64,000 bases of DNA from Chrysogorgia sp. JL179-B06 (lineage: Eukaryota > Cnidaria > Anthozoa > Scleralcyonacea > Chrysogorgiidae), in assembly GCA_035772405.1 (NCBI GenBank), contig JAYKKM010000450.1:2481001-2545000 (forward strand), in the 5' to 3' direction. Every line of letters begins with the position of its first letter. Position 1 is the stretch's first letter. The translations under genes were made by a program, and so were the position numbers. Below are positions 33,401-46,100 of the stretch, one piece after another. The notes beneath the pieces were generated by a model. That model was not told the DNA's origin and searched no databases. It worked only from the letters and a program-made list of their open reading frames with translations.

Positions 33401-34303
33401 ATTCTCGTGTTGCCTTTACATGATACTGGCATGCAATTTCACACCAGAATGAAATGAAGTCAATTCCGGAATGAGAACGGCTATTATATGTAACAGATTT
33501 TAACAGTACTTGTACAGTATGAGTTTGTACTGGAATGTCACTCCTTCCAGCATCATGTACCTTCCGGCTGGAATTGAACCTGGAATTGCTCAGTGGTCAG
33601 AGCACTGCACTAGCATCGCAGGGTCGTGGGTTCAATTCCAGCCGGAAGGCCTTGAAGTTGCATTTTTCGCAACTGGTCCCGGTTTGGTCTTAAAATGTAT
33701 GTATTCCAACACTCGAAATTTTCCTTCACCATAAATCGTTCCAAAACAACTAAGATCCTAACCCCCTGCCTAACACGTTTTCTAAGGTTTAGCATTAGAA
33801 ACTGCCCGCTACCCGCGTTTTAGCCTCGCCTATTATTACCCACCGTTGTCACCAGGTAATTTACAGCAACCAATGGGAGGGCATTCCAAGCATAAACCAT
33901 CGCCGCCAATCTTTACTATCTCCCACGGATCAATCTGGGCGTTCCATTGGTCAGAAGTCAGGTCACCATGATAGAACTCTTGAGTCATGGTTTCGCGAAT
34001 TTTCGGAAAGGCGTCGGCCAAGTTCGGGTTCTTCAATAGGTTCCTGGAGTAGGGGTTATTGTAGTAATAGCTTTTCCAGTCGTCTGGCTCGAAGGATTTC
34101 ATGTATTTCGGCTGAAAACGTCCAGTTCGTACACACTTTAACCGCCACGTCATCTGATCGTTGCTGATTCCTTTCCAGAAGCGACAAACCAAGACGCAAT
34201 TCTTGATAAGGTCTTGAGCGGGGACGAAAGAGAAGATGACGATAGATACTTCGTATGGGAGTGAGTTTGTCGGGTCTTGGATGACTCCCGATAAAGCAGC
34301 CAT
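30436..34303 (-). CDS. F-box protein with FBA (glycoprotein-recognition) domain, copy B (285 aa)
   Basis: Tandem duplicate of the gene at 25,329-28,484 with the same architecture. Exons 33,844-34,303 (ATG at 34,301-34,303), 32,309-32,432 and 30,436-30,709 (TGA) are in frame, so both copies look functional. The F-box region is identical by eye. Differences from copy A: a net four-residue loss after TQE (EFYHGD against ELRSWHGYGD), WNAQIDPWEI for WNTQFDPWEM, RYDFG for RWDCG, CRDK for RRDK, and DTGGWKGYYGAKLYG for DTAVWNGYYGAKLSG. The last difference falls in the loop that contacts chitobiose in FBXO2, so sugar preference may differ. Expected role: adaptor bringing glycoproteins to SCF for ubiquitination. 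Confidence 0.92.
31763..32102. mobile_element. TTAA-flanked MITE (AGGTGCCGTCCAC ends), copy B
   Basis: Same element as 26,594-26,920, in the corresponding place of copy B. The inner arm has a short direct duplication (TTGCATTATATAAACA twice) not present in copy A, and the right end has GGACAGCACCT for GGACGGCACCT. Confidence 0.8.
33571..33740 (+). mobile_element. tRNA-derived SINE, family 1, only in copy B
   Basis: GCTCAGTGGTCAGAGCACTGC, GGGTTCAATTCCAGCC and tail TTTTTCGCAACTGGTCCCGG, TTCACCATAAATC. No counterpart in copy A, so inserted after the duplication or lost from copy A. Confidence 0.8.
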
Positions 34304-34454
34304 GTTTTACGCGAACCGTGTTATTCCTGTCAAATGTTCAAGCTCGTGGATTAATATGAAAATATGAAATATTGATTTCTGTTCCTGTGATCAATAGGTA
34401 CCGGTAAAAACGTCAAATGGTCCACTACAGTTTGACCGAACCAAACATGCACAC

Positions 34455-34455
34455 C

Positions 34456-34486
<31 letters not shown>
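34455..34486. repeat. Poly-C tract
   Basis: About 32 consecutive C bases in copy B; copy A has CCACCACCACCCCCCC at the same place (about 28,626-28,642). Length should be treated with care because homopolymers are error-prone. Confidence 0.9.
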
Positions 34487-34488
<2 letters not shown>

Positions 34489-34663
34489 GAAAATTAGGGT
34501 AATTCCCAGCCATGATAATACCAGCAATAACTATTTATTATATATCGACCTGTCTACAATATCATTGAATGGCAAAAGTTGCATGGTTTGGAAGTAATAA
34601 TATTTATTCAGGATATGTCACTGAAGTGTTTTTCAGTGGGTCCTGTACTACACAAGATTACAT

Positions 34664-34869
34664 AAATTAAATTACATTAAATTACATTACATTTTATTAC
34701 ATTACATTTTATTACATTGCATTGCATTGCATTACATTGTATTACATTACATTACATTGTATTACATTGCATTACATTGTATTACATTACATTGTATTAC
34801 ATTACATTGTATTACATTACATTTTATTACATCACATTACATTACATTACATCACATCACATTACATTA
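34664..34869. repeat. ATTAC pentamer repeat array
   Basis: Repeated ACATT/ATTAC with TTGTATTAC variants, about 200 bp; expanded relative to copy A (28,862-28,915). Confidence 0.92.
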
Positions 34870-35334
34870 GCCTTTGTTCACATTGTCCACAGATAAAATC
34901 ATTCCAACCAATGTGCATATGACATGTCATCAAGATATCTATTTGTATAAAAGATGTATTAAATGCTGCACTGTACTAGGTGCAGTATATGTGGAACTAT
35001 GGAAGGTACTAGTAAATATGGTATGATGGTGCCTCATGGCCACTGAGAGGCAAGATAGGCCTAGGAGGTGGGGTTATGGTCTTTCACAAGCCCCTAAATG
35101 CCCTAGAAGCTTTGTTCTATGTGTAGGATTTGCATGATGGTTATCGTTTCGGGCCCCTTATTTGGCCCGGGCCCTAAGAAGTTGCCCCAGCTAACCCCCC
35201 TTTGGCAGGGCTGCAGAAAACATAAAATATAAAAACAGAAATTAAATAATAATATAAAAACAGAAATTATATTTAAACAAGAAAATGTATGGAACCTAAT
35301 AAATTAACATTAATCCAGAGGCGAGTTGCGGCAC

Positions 35335-35583
35335 GTCTTTGGGACAATGTTTTTTAGTATAACCATAGCGCTACTTAACCATGCAAATAACCACGAACCC
35401 AAAAACAGCTTAGATGCCCTAACCCCCTGCCTAATGAGTTTCTAACCCTAACTCTCTGCCTAATGATTGGCTGTATTTTACTATTTTCTCAACCTCTTTC
35501 CCGGGTGGGGATCGGAGATAAGGCCATGGGAACGAGGTTGGTATTTTCTTATGGGTTATACTAAAAAACATCGTCCCAAAGAC
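35335..35583. mobile_element. Foldback element at the right edge of the duplication
   Basis: Left arm GTCTTTGGGACAATGTTTTT, AGTATAACC; right arm GGTTATACT, AAAAACATCGTCCCAAAGAC. The centre includes CCCTAACCCCCTGCC. The duplication junction lies inside the left arm. Confidence 0.7.
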
Positions 35584-35979
35584 GCGGGCCCTCACAATCT
35601 CGTAATTAAGCCCCCTCCGGGCCCCCAAGTCCCCTCCCTCAGTCTGCAGCAGACTGCAATGCATCTTGACGACGAGACAGTGATGGGATTTGAATGTTTT
35701 ATCATGTTTTCAACTTTCAAAAACTTGAATCATTACCATGCCTGCTTTGTGGACGACACTCTCTGATGCCATATCATGAACGATGTAGGCAAAATGGAGT
35801 GGAGATCGTAAAGATTTTCGGGCAAATTATAAAGGAACGAACACGCTTTTGTGCTCGGTGACAGTGGAGAAGTCTACAACTCGTGTAGTAAATTGAGAAG
35901 TATCGAGTGGGACAGCATCGAACTTCAACAGTAACTGATTAAACACGACAAGAAGTTTCTTGGGTAGTGGAAAAAGAAA

Positions 35980-38900
35980 ATGTCAAGCCAGAAAACAACT
36001 GTTGGCGGCAAGTAAGTTGAAAAAGGAGTTCAGTTGTATTTATACTGTATCGTATTTCATATTTTGTTGGTGTGACTGAAAATCACATTTGAAATTTAAT
36101 GTGGTTTTTTTGCTTTAAATTCTATGCTTTTCAAAATACTGTGTCTGTTTAAAATCAAAGGTTCATAATAAACGTTTTATTTATATATAGTAAACATTGG
36201 TAGTGCTGTTACTGCGATACAAATATTATTTGTATAGTTTACACATTGAAATATATATAGTAAACGATATCAGTGTCATTGATAGCAATATCTAGTTCTC
36301 TAATATTACTAGGGATAATCAATGATTATATAATTGCATTTAAAACAAGTGTATTAATAAAAGGATGAATGGAGATGTTTATGTCAACAAATAATAAATA
36401 ATTCTTAAAGGCCACAAATCCCACTATAAACAATCAAATCTTTGTCAGAGAAATCAAACCGAGGCCCACAAGTGTTATGCACTAGTCAGTGGAATCCCCA
36501 GACCCGGGGACATGCCGGGATTAGTGAGGCTTTTGCGGGGGAATTGACCAACATGTAATGCCGCACACTCCGGGGATTTCTATCACATTAGCAGCTAATA
36601 AAATATAGCCAGGTAATCACGGTTTTAGTGGGGTTTTGTTAGCTCGCAATATATTGTGATTTACGCATATATAGAAGAGCCTGGGGAGAAGTTCAGAATA
36701 TGACATTTACAGCAGCAGCAGAGACTAAGAAATGCCTTACAAAATGTGTCCATTAAATACAATAAGTTAATGACACACTGCCTCAAATATAGTACGCACC
36801 AACAATCAGCGAGAACACAAGTGTGCAAACAAAAGTGTGGCCGGCCGAGTAGAGGAATGAAAATAATCCTATTAAATATAAGCTCTATTCCCATAACCTT
36901 TGCAGTTATTGGATACATAGCCACATTATTTAACAATTATTCACCAAAGTGGAGGTAAATATCCTCACTATATTCATCGACACTGAGATGAATAATTGTT
37001 TTAGTATAAATACACAGGTGATCTTTTTGGAAACATCGGCTGGCAGCCATTTTGCCTAAACGCTGTAGGTGATTATCGTGAAATAATCCGAAGTAGCTTG
37101 ACCAGTGTATTTATACTAAAGTCATGGTTTAATATATTCCTAATTCTTGACGATTTTTTTCATTCAAAATCATTTTTTAATATGAGCGTACCAGTACTGC
37201 TTTCTTAAACTATTTTAGCTAGTGGAGTGCCCTGGGGTCGGGGGATGAGAGGGGTTTAGACACAAAAACATGCCACGATATACAGGGATATAATTTTATT
37301 TAGTTGTCAGTCGAGTCTAAATCCCTGCAGTCTTCCCAAGGTCTGTGGGTGCGGGAGATTCCACTGACTAGTGCATCACCAGTTCATCGATTGACAGCAA
37401 GAAATTATTGTGTGGGGAGGCAGAACAACAATTTCCAATTTCACTCTTTGAAAGTTATCAACATAAACATACACCAAAAATGGGGCGTGAACGCTATTGA
37501 TAGGTCAAGCCTCCAGACAACGTCTCTGATGGCGGTGGTTTATTACCAGAAGCTTATTTTGTGAATATGTGGCAATATTTTCCACAAAGAATCATCCAGT
37601 TTGACAATTGATATGCGTACATGCTGAATGCAGGTCCAATTATTGCATAATAATCTGCAAAATAGTCAGTGCATTAACGTTTTTCATGAATGATGAATGA
37701 CCGATTATATATTTTAAATTGTCCGATCAATCAGCTTTGCTGATTAGTTTCCAATTAATCGTCTCATCTGTAATAACGATCGCCCTTGATGAAGACACTA
37801 GATTGGAGTGTTGAAACGTTGGGTTATGGACAGTAACTTTTAAACTTTTTAAAGGGATATGGCAATATAAATTAACTTTGTCTCATTTGAAAGAACTCGT
37901 AAAATGGTATAAGAAGACCTTTTACAATTTTTCTGTATCTTTCTTGGTTTTTGAAATATTTCAGATAATTATGACAAAAGACAATCCGCCATCTTGTTGT
38001 AATATTTGACCTAATTAACTAGGAAATTGGTGACGTCACAAGCAGGGTAAACCTGATGAAACTACTCCATAGGTGACCGAAATTCCGCGGAAGGCTTTTT
38101 AAAATGTTGTGGGCCAATTGAAAATGGAAATAGTGCAACATAATCGAGTTTCTGGCTCATAATGTTGTAAGGTTGGCAAGATAAAAATTTCACTTTACCC
38201 TACTTATGACGTCACATGCATATCGAAAATAATTCCAAGATGGCGGACAGCACGCTGTCTTTCGTCAAATTATTTCGAAAACCAAAAAAGATAAGGGAAA
38301 ATTGTAAAAGGTCTTGTTATACCATTTCACGAGTTCTTTCAAATGAGACAAAGTTAATTTATATTGCCATATCCCTTTAAGCCAAAAAAAAACTTTTTTA
38401 AAAACTTTTTTTGCATAACATCAAACTATGTCTGATTTATCACCTGGTTGCATTGGGAAATTATTTGTTCATTTAATTTGGCACTGAACATTGTTTTTTT
38501 GCTTTACTAGGAAAAATACAAACACCTCAAGTGAACACAAAAGCAAAGAAAAAATAAATGATAAAATTACAACAAAGGAAACATCAGATAATGAACAGAA
38601 GGTGGGTTAAGTTATAGCTTGTTGGTCTCCAAATATTTCTTATAGTACTAGTTGGGAGAAATTGTTTTAAAAACATGTCAGGTTATCTTTGGTGATCATT
38701 TTCTATATTCTCATTACTTCTATGCTTGGTTAACTATTGATATTATTGGGAGAAGTTAGCTTCTGATCAGGGTTCGAATTAGTTCAGTAAAAACGATGTG
38801 CATTTCCCCCCCCCGAAAACATGACGTCCAGGTGGGCCCTCTCAATATAAGCAAAATAATGGTGTGCAAGAAATCGAATGCCTAAAGGAATTCTAGGCTA

Positions 38901-41900
38901 GGCGTGCGATACTTTCGGTTGCTGTTGCCCCTGTTGGTTTAAGAGACTGGAAAGTTTATAAAATCACTAAAATGTGCTACAGAGATCAAATTTCGGCTGC
39001 CATTTTGTGTGAGCAGACATGCAAAAAATGGCGTCAACGACAATCGATTATGGCTTTTTTACAATTTTAATAGCAATTATTGCGTGGCTGTGGGAAATAC
39101 ACACAATTTTTCCATCTTTGGGAAATAGGACTGTTACAGTGTTACTTAACTTATAGTTTGTCAGAACTATTTGTTTGTGTTCAATAATGAGACTATTTTT
39201 TTCTGCACATCGAAAATTTGAAAAGTGATGTGCAACTTTTACTATTTGGGCCAAAACGATGTGCAAATTGCACATTGCACACCGTTAATTCGAACCCTGC
39301 TTCTGATCACTCTTGGAGCATAAAGATCCGCAAAAATACCTTCACTCGCCTTTTCTACCACTACAACCCCTCCCCTTCCCTAGTGTTTCTTTTCCCCATT
39401 TTGATTTGATTTGAAGACTTTATTTAGACAGGGTAGCGCCCTGCCCATGCATGGTCCCCAGCGCCGTGCTAGTACTCAGACCTCGTATTTGTATTTAAAA
39501 GGCCGGTTCATCGTACATAGATTTTGAAGGTTATCTCGGCCAATTTTATTCACTCGATTTCAATACTGAAAACAGATTTGGAATTACCGAGTCTAAATAC
39601 ATAACATACATGTCTATTGTATTATTACGAAAATGTGCACACCCTTTGTAAAAACCATTTATGTACTTAGAAATTAGTTGGCAATCAGCCAGCAGGCGCG
39701 GCCACTTCGTCGTATTGAACGTTATATTTAACCGTTTTCAATTCTGAAAACAGATTTGGAATTAGCGAGTCTAAATACATAACACGTCGTACCTATTATA
39801 TTATGCAAATGTGTACACCCTTCGTAAAAACCCTTTGTGACATGAATATTATTGTTTTGTGACAATAGCCTTGCGAGCAAGATGAAAATAACAAAGAGGA
39901 AGAAGATCTTCAAAAAGAAGAAGAGGTTCAAAAAGAAGAAGAGGAGAAAATGATGAAAGAACAAGTGAGCAAATGACATGGCTGGGCAACAGTCAGTCCC
40001 CGTAATTCAACTAATTTTGCATCGGCAAAAAATTGCTGAGGTTTTGATGATTTATTGTTTTGCCTCGGCATTGCCTTGGCAATTATTTCTGCTGAAGACC
40101 ACGATGAAACCACTGTAAATGCTTCGGCAGATTCTTTGGCAGTGTGGTCACACCTGAAATCCGCACTTCTTAACGTACAAGAGCAACTCAAAGGCAATGG
40201 CGAGAGTGGGCACTGTTTAACTGAACATTTCTTTCTAGCGTTTCTTGGGTAAAGGCTGTTCTCCATAAAGCGAAATTTTCCGCACAAGCTCAATTTTTCA
40301 TTGACTTGTGAGCGCTAATTCCGTGCGAGTGCTTAGGACAAAGAAAAATATAATTACTAATAGTGCCTCGGCAATTTTTTGCCGAAGCAAACCATGAAAT
40401 TTCAATTTCCTTTGGAATTTGCCTTGGCAATTGCTGAGTGCCAATGCAAATTATGGGGTCTGACAGTTAAAGTGCCACTACGATGAAAATTCACCCCCGT
40501 CTTTTAGATTTTCTTTAGCATAGAATAGTATTTCAGGGTCGAAAGTGATCATCGATGTAAAAAAAAACTAAAAATTGGTATTTTGAAGTAAGTATTTTGA
40601 GCCCGCAATTTCAAAAGGTAATATTGTTTGTGACGTCAAATTCTCAATGCTACGCCTGAATTTCAGTCGAGGTTACTTGTTTTCTTGTTTTCTTTGAGAA
40701 GTAGATGAAATGTTCAGCCTTTCAGATGAAGAATTTGAATAAACGACTTTGATTTACTTGAAGAATTAGCAATGTGGAGTCTTTGCGTTGAGAATTTGAC
40801 GTCACTTTGTTACGCTGGTCAAGCACATGAACGATTAATGGCGGACATAACAACTCCAGATTCAGAGTCAGAAAAATAATACTAATTGCCATCGTCGAAT
40901 CGCAAAACGGTTTCGACGAGTAATATTTAGCAGCTCTGCTTTATAAATACGTAAAAATATCGATAGGTAAAAATTTGATCGTAGTGGCACTTTAATATAT
41001 GCCAAACTTATCAAGTCTTTGAAAGTTTCGGTGATGGGATAAAAAGACATGAATTCTCCATTGCTAAGCTCATTTTATTGTTTTTATTATCTTTTAGAAA
41101 CAAGCGGAGGAAATTGCTCAGGAAGCTCATGAACGTGTGAAGACAAAGCAAGTTATGAGAAAACAGAACATCGATGCACCAGGTTTGTTCTACTAATAGT
41201 AAATTAAATGTTTTTTAAAGAGTTTAAATCTCACATATACTGTAATTAAGGTTTGTAACAGTTTTTGAAGTAATAGACAAACACGAGTTTGAGTGTTTCA
41301 TCAGGGGTTCCAAACACGAGAAAACAAATGAAAACCGAGGGCGTAGCCCGAGGTTTTTATTGTTTTCGAGTGTTTGGAGTCCCCTGATGAAACACGACAA
41401 ACGAGTGTTTGATCTAGCTTCTCAAACGAGTATTCCTATAGCGATTTGCTCCCATAGCGATTTTATTTTAATATGTACGATTAAGAAATGTGATCCAGTT
41501 CACTAGGAATTTTCCTACAGGTTTTCATTGGGTATCAAAACTCATGCATGTGATGTGGTATACGTTCATGGATTGGCTACGATAATTCATGAATTATTAA
41601 TGAGTTTGAGAACATAACATAATATTATTTTGTAGGTAACCGACCGCAAGATTCATTCTTTCGTGGTCTAGATTCAAATATCAAGAAGAACTCGTCATTT
41701 ATTAAAAAGCTGGTGAGTAAGGTTGTACTTTGAAGAAGTGAATTTCCATGTTCGTCGGTGGGGTTTCGAGGCTTTATGACGGTGGGGACTTTTGCTTGTC
41801 TTCAGACTGCAGGGGATAATTCCTTGGTTGTGATGCGGTCAGAGAGAGGACTGGAGGCTGGCTGGTTGTTGAGGGCCTCTGTAATTTCCTAATTGACGTG

Positions 41901-43088
41901 GCAGATGTGGGCCTTCGCCCCACAAGCACGTGGATGCGATGGAGTTGGTGTACATGGTTTCAGTGTGTTACTTCTACTGGTGAGACGGTTAATCGTCACC
42001 GCGCAGGCTAATTCCGACTGAAGGGTCCGAATTAGCGCTCCAAAACAGCTTCGCATTTTTCTTTAGTGTCACAATGTTGCGTAGCGTTTTACAAAGTAGC
42101 GTAACGTCTTACAACGTAGCGTAATGTCTTTCCACGTAGCGTAACGGCTCTCCACGTAGCGTAACGTCTCTCCGCGTAGCGTAACGTTGTACAACGTAGC
42201 CTAACGTCTTACAACGTAGCCTAACGTCTTACAACAAAGCCTAATGTCTTACAACATTGCGTAGCGTCTTACAACGTTGCGTAGTGTCTTACAACGTTGC
42301 GTAGCGTCTTACAACGTTGCGTAGTGTCTTACAACGTTGCGTAGCGTCTTACAACGTTGCGTAGTGTCTTACAACGTTGCGTAGCGTCTTACAATGTTGC
42401 GTAGTGTGTTACAACGTTGCGTAGTGTCTTACAACTTAGCGTAACGTTTTACAAAGTAGCGTATAACGTCTTACAACATATAGCGTATAACGTCTTACAA
42501 CATATAGCGTATAACGTCTTACAACGTAGCGTATAACGTCTTACAATGTAGCGTAACATCTTACAACGTAGCCTAACATCTTACAACGTAGTGTAAAATC
42601 ATTAAGTCCTATAATTGACGTTTACATCATTTGCGTTGCGTGAGTCCACGGTGAACTTGGTTACTTAAAATCAGCTTCGCAATTCTCAGAAAAATCACTT
42701 CGCAGATTTTCGAAATTTTCAAAATCGTTTCGCAATTTGCGATTTGCGAAGCGCTAATTCGGACCTTGGACTGGATTGGATAATGTCAATAATACTGACA
42801 GTTTCTCCTCACCAAGGAACTTCACGTTAGAGGACTTCACTATTTGTTCCTTGTTCTCGCTGTCGCTAGAGTTGTCATGTCGATTTTGGTTCAGATGATG
42901 ATGGTCAATTGTTTTGCCTGTGTGGTAATGCACTGTGCGGTCAATATAGCCAATAATTTATTTTCGATTGTGTTCTTAGAAAACTATAACAGAGCAACAA
43001 AAGCAGTCTCTGACACAAGAATTCAATGGCTTGAACCTCACAAGATTTATCCAAGAAGCAGTAAGTAAACAAAAGACTTACAGTATAA

Positions 43089-43120
<32 letters not shown>

Positions 43121-46100
43121 TTTCCAGAGTACTTTTTGATTTAAAGGAAATTTAATTTTTATGTAGGTGGCTGCCATTGTGGAAGGCCTGCACAAACTCA
43201 AGGTTAGAATGCGTTTTGGTTTCTTCTGAAACTTACTGTAACTGTTCTCTCGTGAGTAAAATGGTTTGAACCTTTGGTCTGGTTTATTCATTGTAGGTCG
43301 CCGACGTCAGCATTGTCGTTCATGTGTGTGGTCTTTTTCACCAACGTTATGCTGAATTTCCTGTGTCTTTCATAACTGAACTTATGAAAATGTTTGAAAA
43401 CTACAATTCAAAAGATGAAGAGAAGGTGGGGGGTGATGTTTTAAGCTCGACAGAGACCAAATGTACATAGAGAAAAAGCCAAACATTGCATCAGGCTTGG
43501 ACTGGCTTATGTGCCATTTTGTGCTATGGCACATAGGCCACTTTCGGGGACATTAAAATGGGCCCCTGGCGCCCTGGCCAGACACACTCATAATGTCACA
43601 CACCCAATGTCTATGAACTGCCCTCACCCTGCGAGAGAACATTTTCAAAGTTGCGCTTCTTCTAGAATCAACTGAGATCTCTCATCTCTGCTTATAGTCA
43701 ACACCTTTGGAAGCTGTAGTAATGATTTGTTCTGTAGAAGTTGATTTACTGAAGGCTATTGATAACGAGGCAGTGTATCAAAAACTTGCGTCAAAGTCCT
43801 CGGAAATAGAACAGCTTCTTGTGTTCTGAAATATTAAAGAATGTTATGTTCTAAATGTCGAGATTGGGCCCAGGCCCCTAAATTGGGCCCAGTCCCCTAA
43901 ATTGGGCCCAGTCCAAGCCTGCATTGCATTTGCATTCCGCACAAATGCGGACGGACAGTATACAATTCCATTGAGGTTGTATTTTTCGCAATTTTGCGGT
44001 TTGGACTTATCTATCCCAATGCGATACATGGATGAACAGGTTCAGTGACGAGTCAATCTGTGGAAAAGTTCATCTTATTTTATTTAAAAATAAAAAAATC
44101 CATGTTTGTTTTTCAGGTGTCCAACATAAACAAGTACCGTGTCGGTCTCAGACTTCTTGCGGAACTCTGCATTTATGGAATAATTGGGAATTTAGCAGAA
44201 GGCACCAAACTTCTCATATCAACACTAAATAATATCACAAATTGCGATATGGTAGGTATTGATATATAATTTGACGAACTCCGCAGTTTATCAAATCACA
44301 AAACAACCAGAGTGTGTGCATATAGTGTTGTAATCAGTGTAAGGGTTTTAGTGTTCGCCAGTAACGAAGTATATTTTCAACAAATTTTTAAAAAAACTTT
44401 CAAACTTTTTTTTATAAAATTTTCAAAAACTTTTTACTTGTAACGAAGTAAAACATTTTTTTGTTGAATAATTACTTTTTAACTTCGTTACTTTTTGTTT
44501 TATCGGCAAAGTAAAAAAAGAAATTCAGAGTGGAGTCGCGAAATACTCAACCTCGTTCCCAGGGCATTTTGTCTCCACGGTGAAAGGTCGGCGAAAATGG
44601 CCCTGGGATCGGCTGCTCACATGACACCCAGAATTTCTGGGTGTTTAGATATGATAATTTTTGTGGTCTTTGTTCCATTGCCTTGGTCTACTTTGTTGAC
44701 CTGAATAATTGAGAAATATTCGATGCTCTTCAGAGTTGTTCATGTCAGCATTCGTCGGCATAAAAGCAGCTAACAAGCTTAATAATCCACCATACATCCA
44801 TGGTTATCTCTTACAAAAGGTGGGAAGAAGTATATATCCAATTTAGCGAAAGCTATCACTTCTAATTTGCTGTAAAATGTGAAGACAGCATTCAGATTTA
44901 GATGAATAAATTATACTCGGCTGAATTAATTGAGTTTTATGACAAGCCAATCGCTTTATAGAATGGACCAGCCGATCCCAGGGCCATTTTCGCCGACCTT
45001 CCGCCGTGGAGGCAAAATGCCCTGGGTATGAGGTTGGCGAAATACTCGGTCCACTCTAGCCATCCATAGAGTGGAGAAATCGCGTGAAGTTGGTTTTGTA
45101 TATATGTGCACGTCACTGGCAACTGTTGAGTTGGCGCCGCCAAACAGCGCCCAGATTAAAGTACAGTACCAGATTAACAATTGTCATTTGTCATGTTGGT
45201 TGGTGGTTCGAGAATATATAGTTTGTTTCAGAAGTAGTTTTCTGGAATATTTTTTTGCCATACTTTTACTTTCAAGTAAGATTTTCCGGCCATACTTTTA
45301 CTTTTACTTACTGTAAGTCAAATTTTCAGGCTATACTTTTACTTTTACTTAAGTAAGATTTTCAGGCCATACTTTTACTTTTACTTAAGTAAGATTTTCA
45401 GGCCATACTTTTACTTTTACTTAAGTATAAACTGAGAAGTTACTTTTTATTTTTACTAAGTACAATTTTCCACGGAATTACGATTTCAGAGCGCATACAA
45501 GCCCAAGAACGTACACAAAACATCTTAGCTAATAGCAGTAAGAACGCATTCAACATACCACGTTTCCCACCACCGATGAAATAAAGCCGCATTAACATCG
45601 ACTACATAATACACAAATAAATTTAAAATTCAAAGAGGAAGAATTTGCGACGATGGACCGTGGACACGTTTTATACAATAAAACAGCCCTGCGGTTTTTT
45701 GTGCGGATTGGAAATCCATTTGAATCTATTCAATTTCGAAATTAGTCAAAACGTCGAAATATTAAAGAAAAATTAATTCTCAAAGTCATTAATAATTCAT
45801 GAGCCAATTAGCCAATGAAATCACTTTATTTTATCACATGACTGAGGCTGGATACTCGAGTAAAACACGTAAAAATAATATACCACCACAGTTATTAGAT
45901 CAAACCTGGTTTTGATCTAATTGCTGAGATCTTAATTAATAATTCATTTTTTGGAGAACGAAACGACCTGCCTCCGTCTTCGCTCATCCTCAACTGAACA
46001 GTCTGTTAATTTTCTGAAAAAATTTTACACACCCTCGTGAGTTCAGTCCTATGAGGGTTTGTTCTCAAATGCGTTTTAAGTAAACATCCCATTAAATCCG

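Larger units (their letters stand above)
29351..35350. repeat. Tandem duplication, copy B
   Basis: Second copy of the unit at 23,687-29,350, about 6.0 kb, highly similar base by base with scattered indels. It starts with only the last bases of the zinc knuckle coding region (GTACAGATGAGTGCTGA) and continues through the same landmarks. Copy-B-specific insertions include a family-1 SINE at 33,571-33,740 and hairpin sequence at about 32,740-33,010. It ends within GACAATGTTTTTTAG, which continues into unique sequence. Confidence 0.92.
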
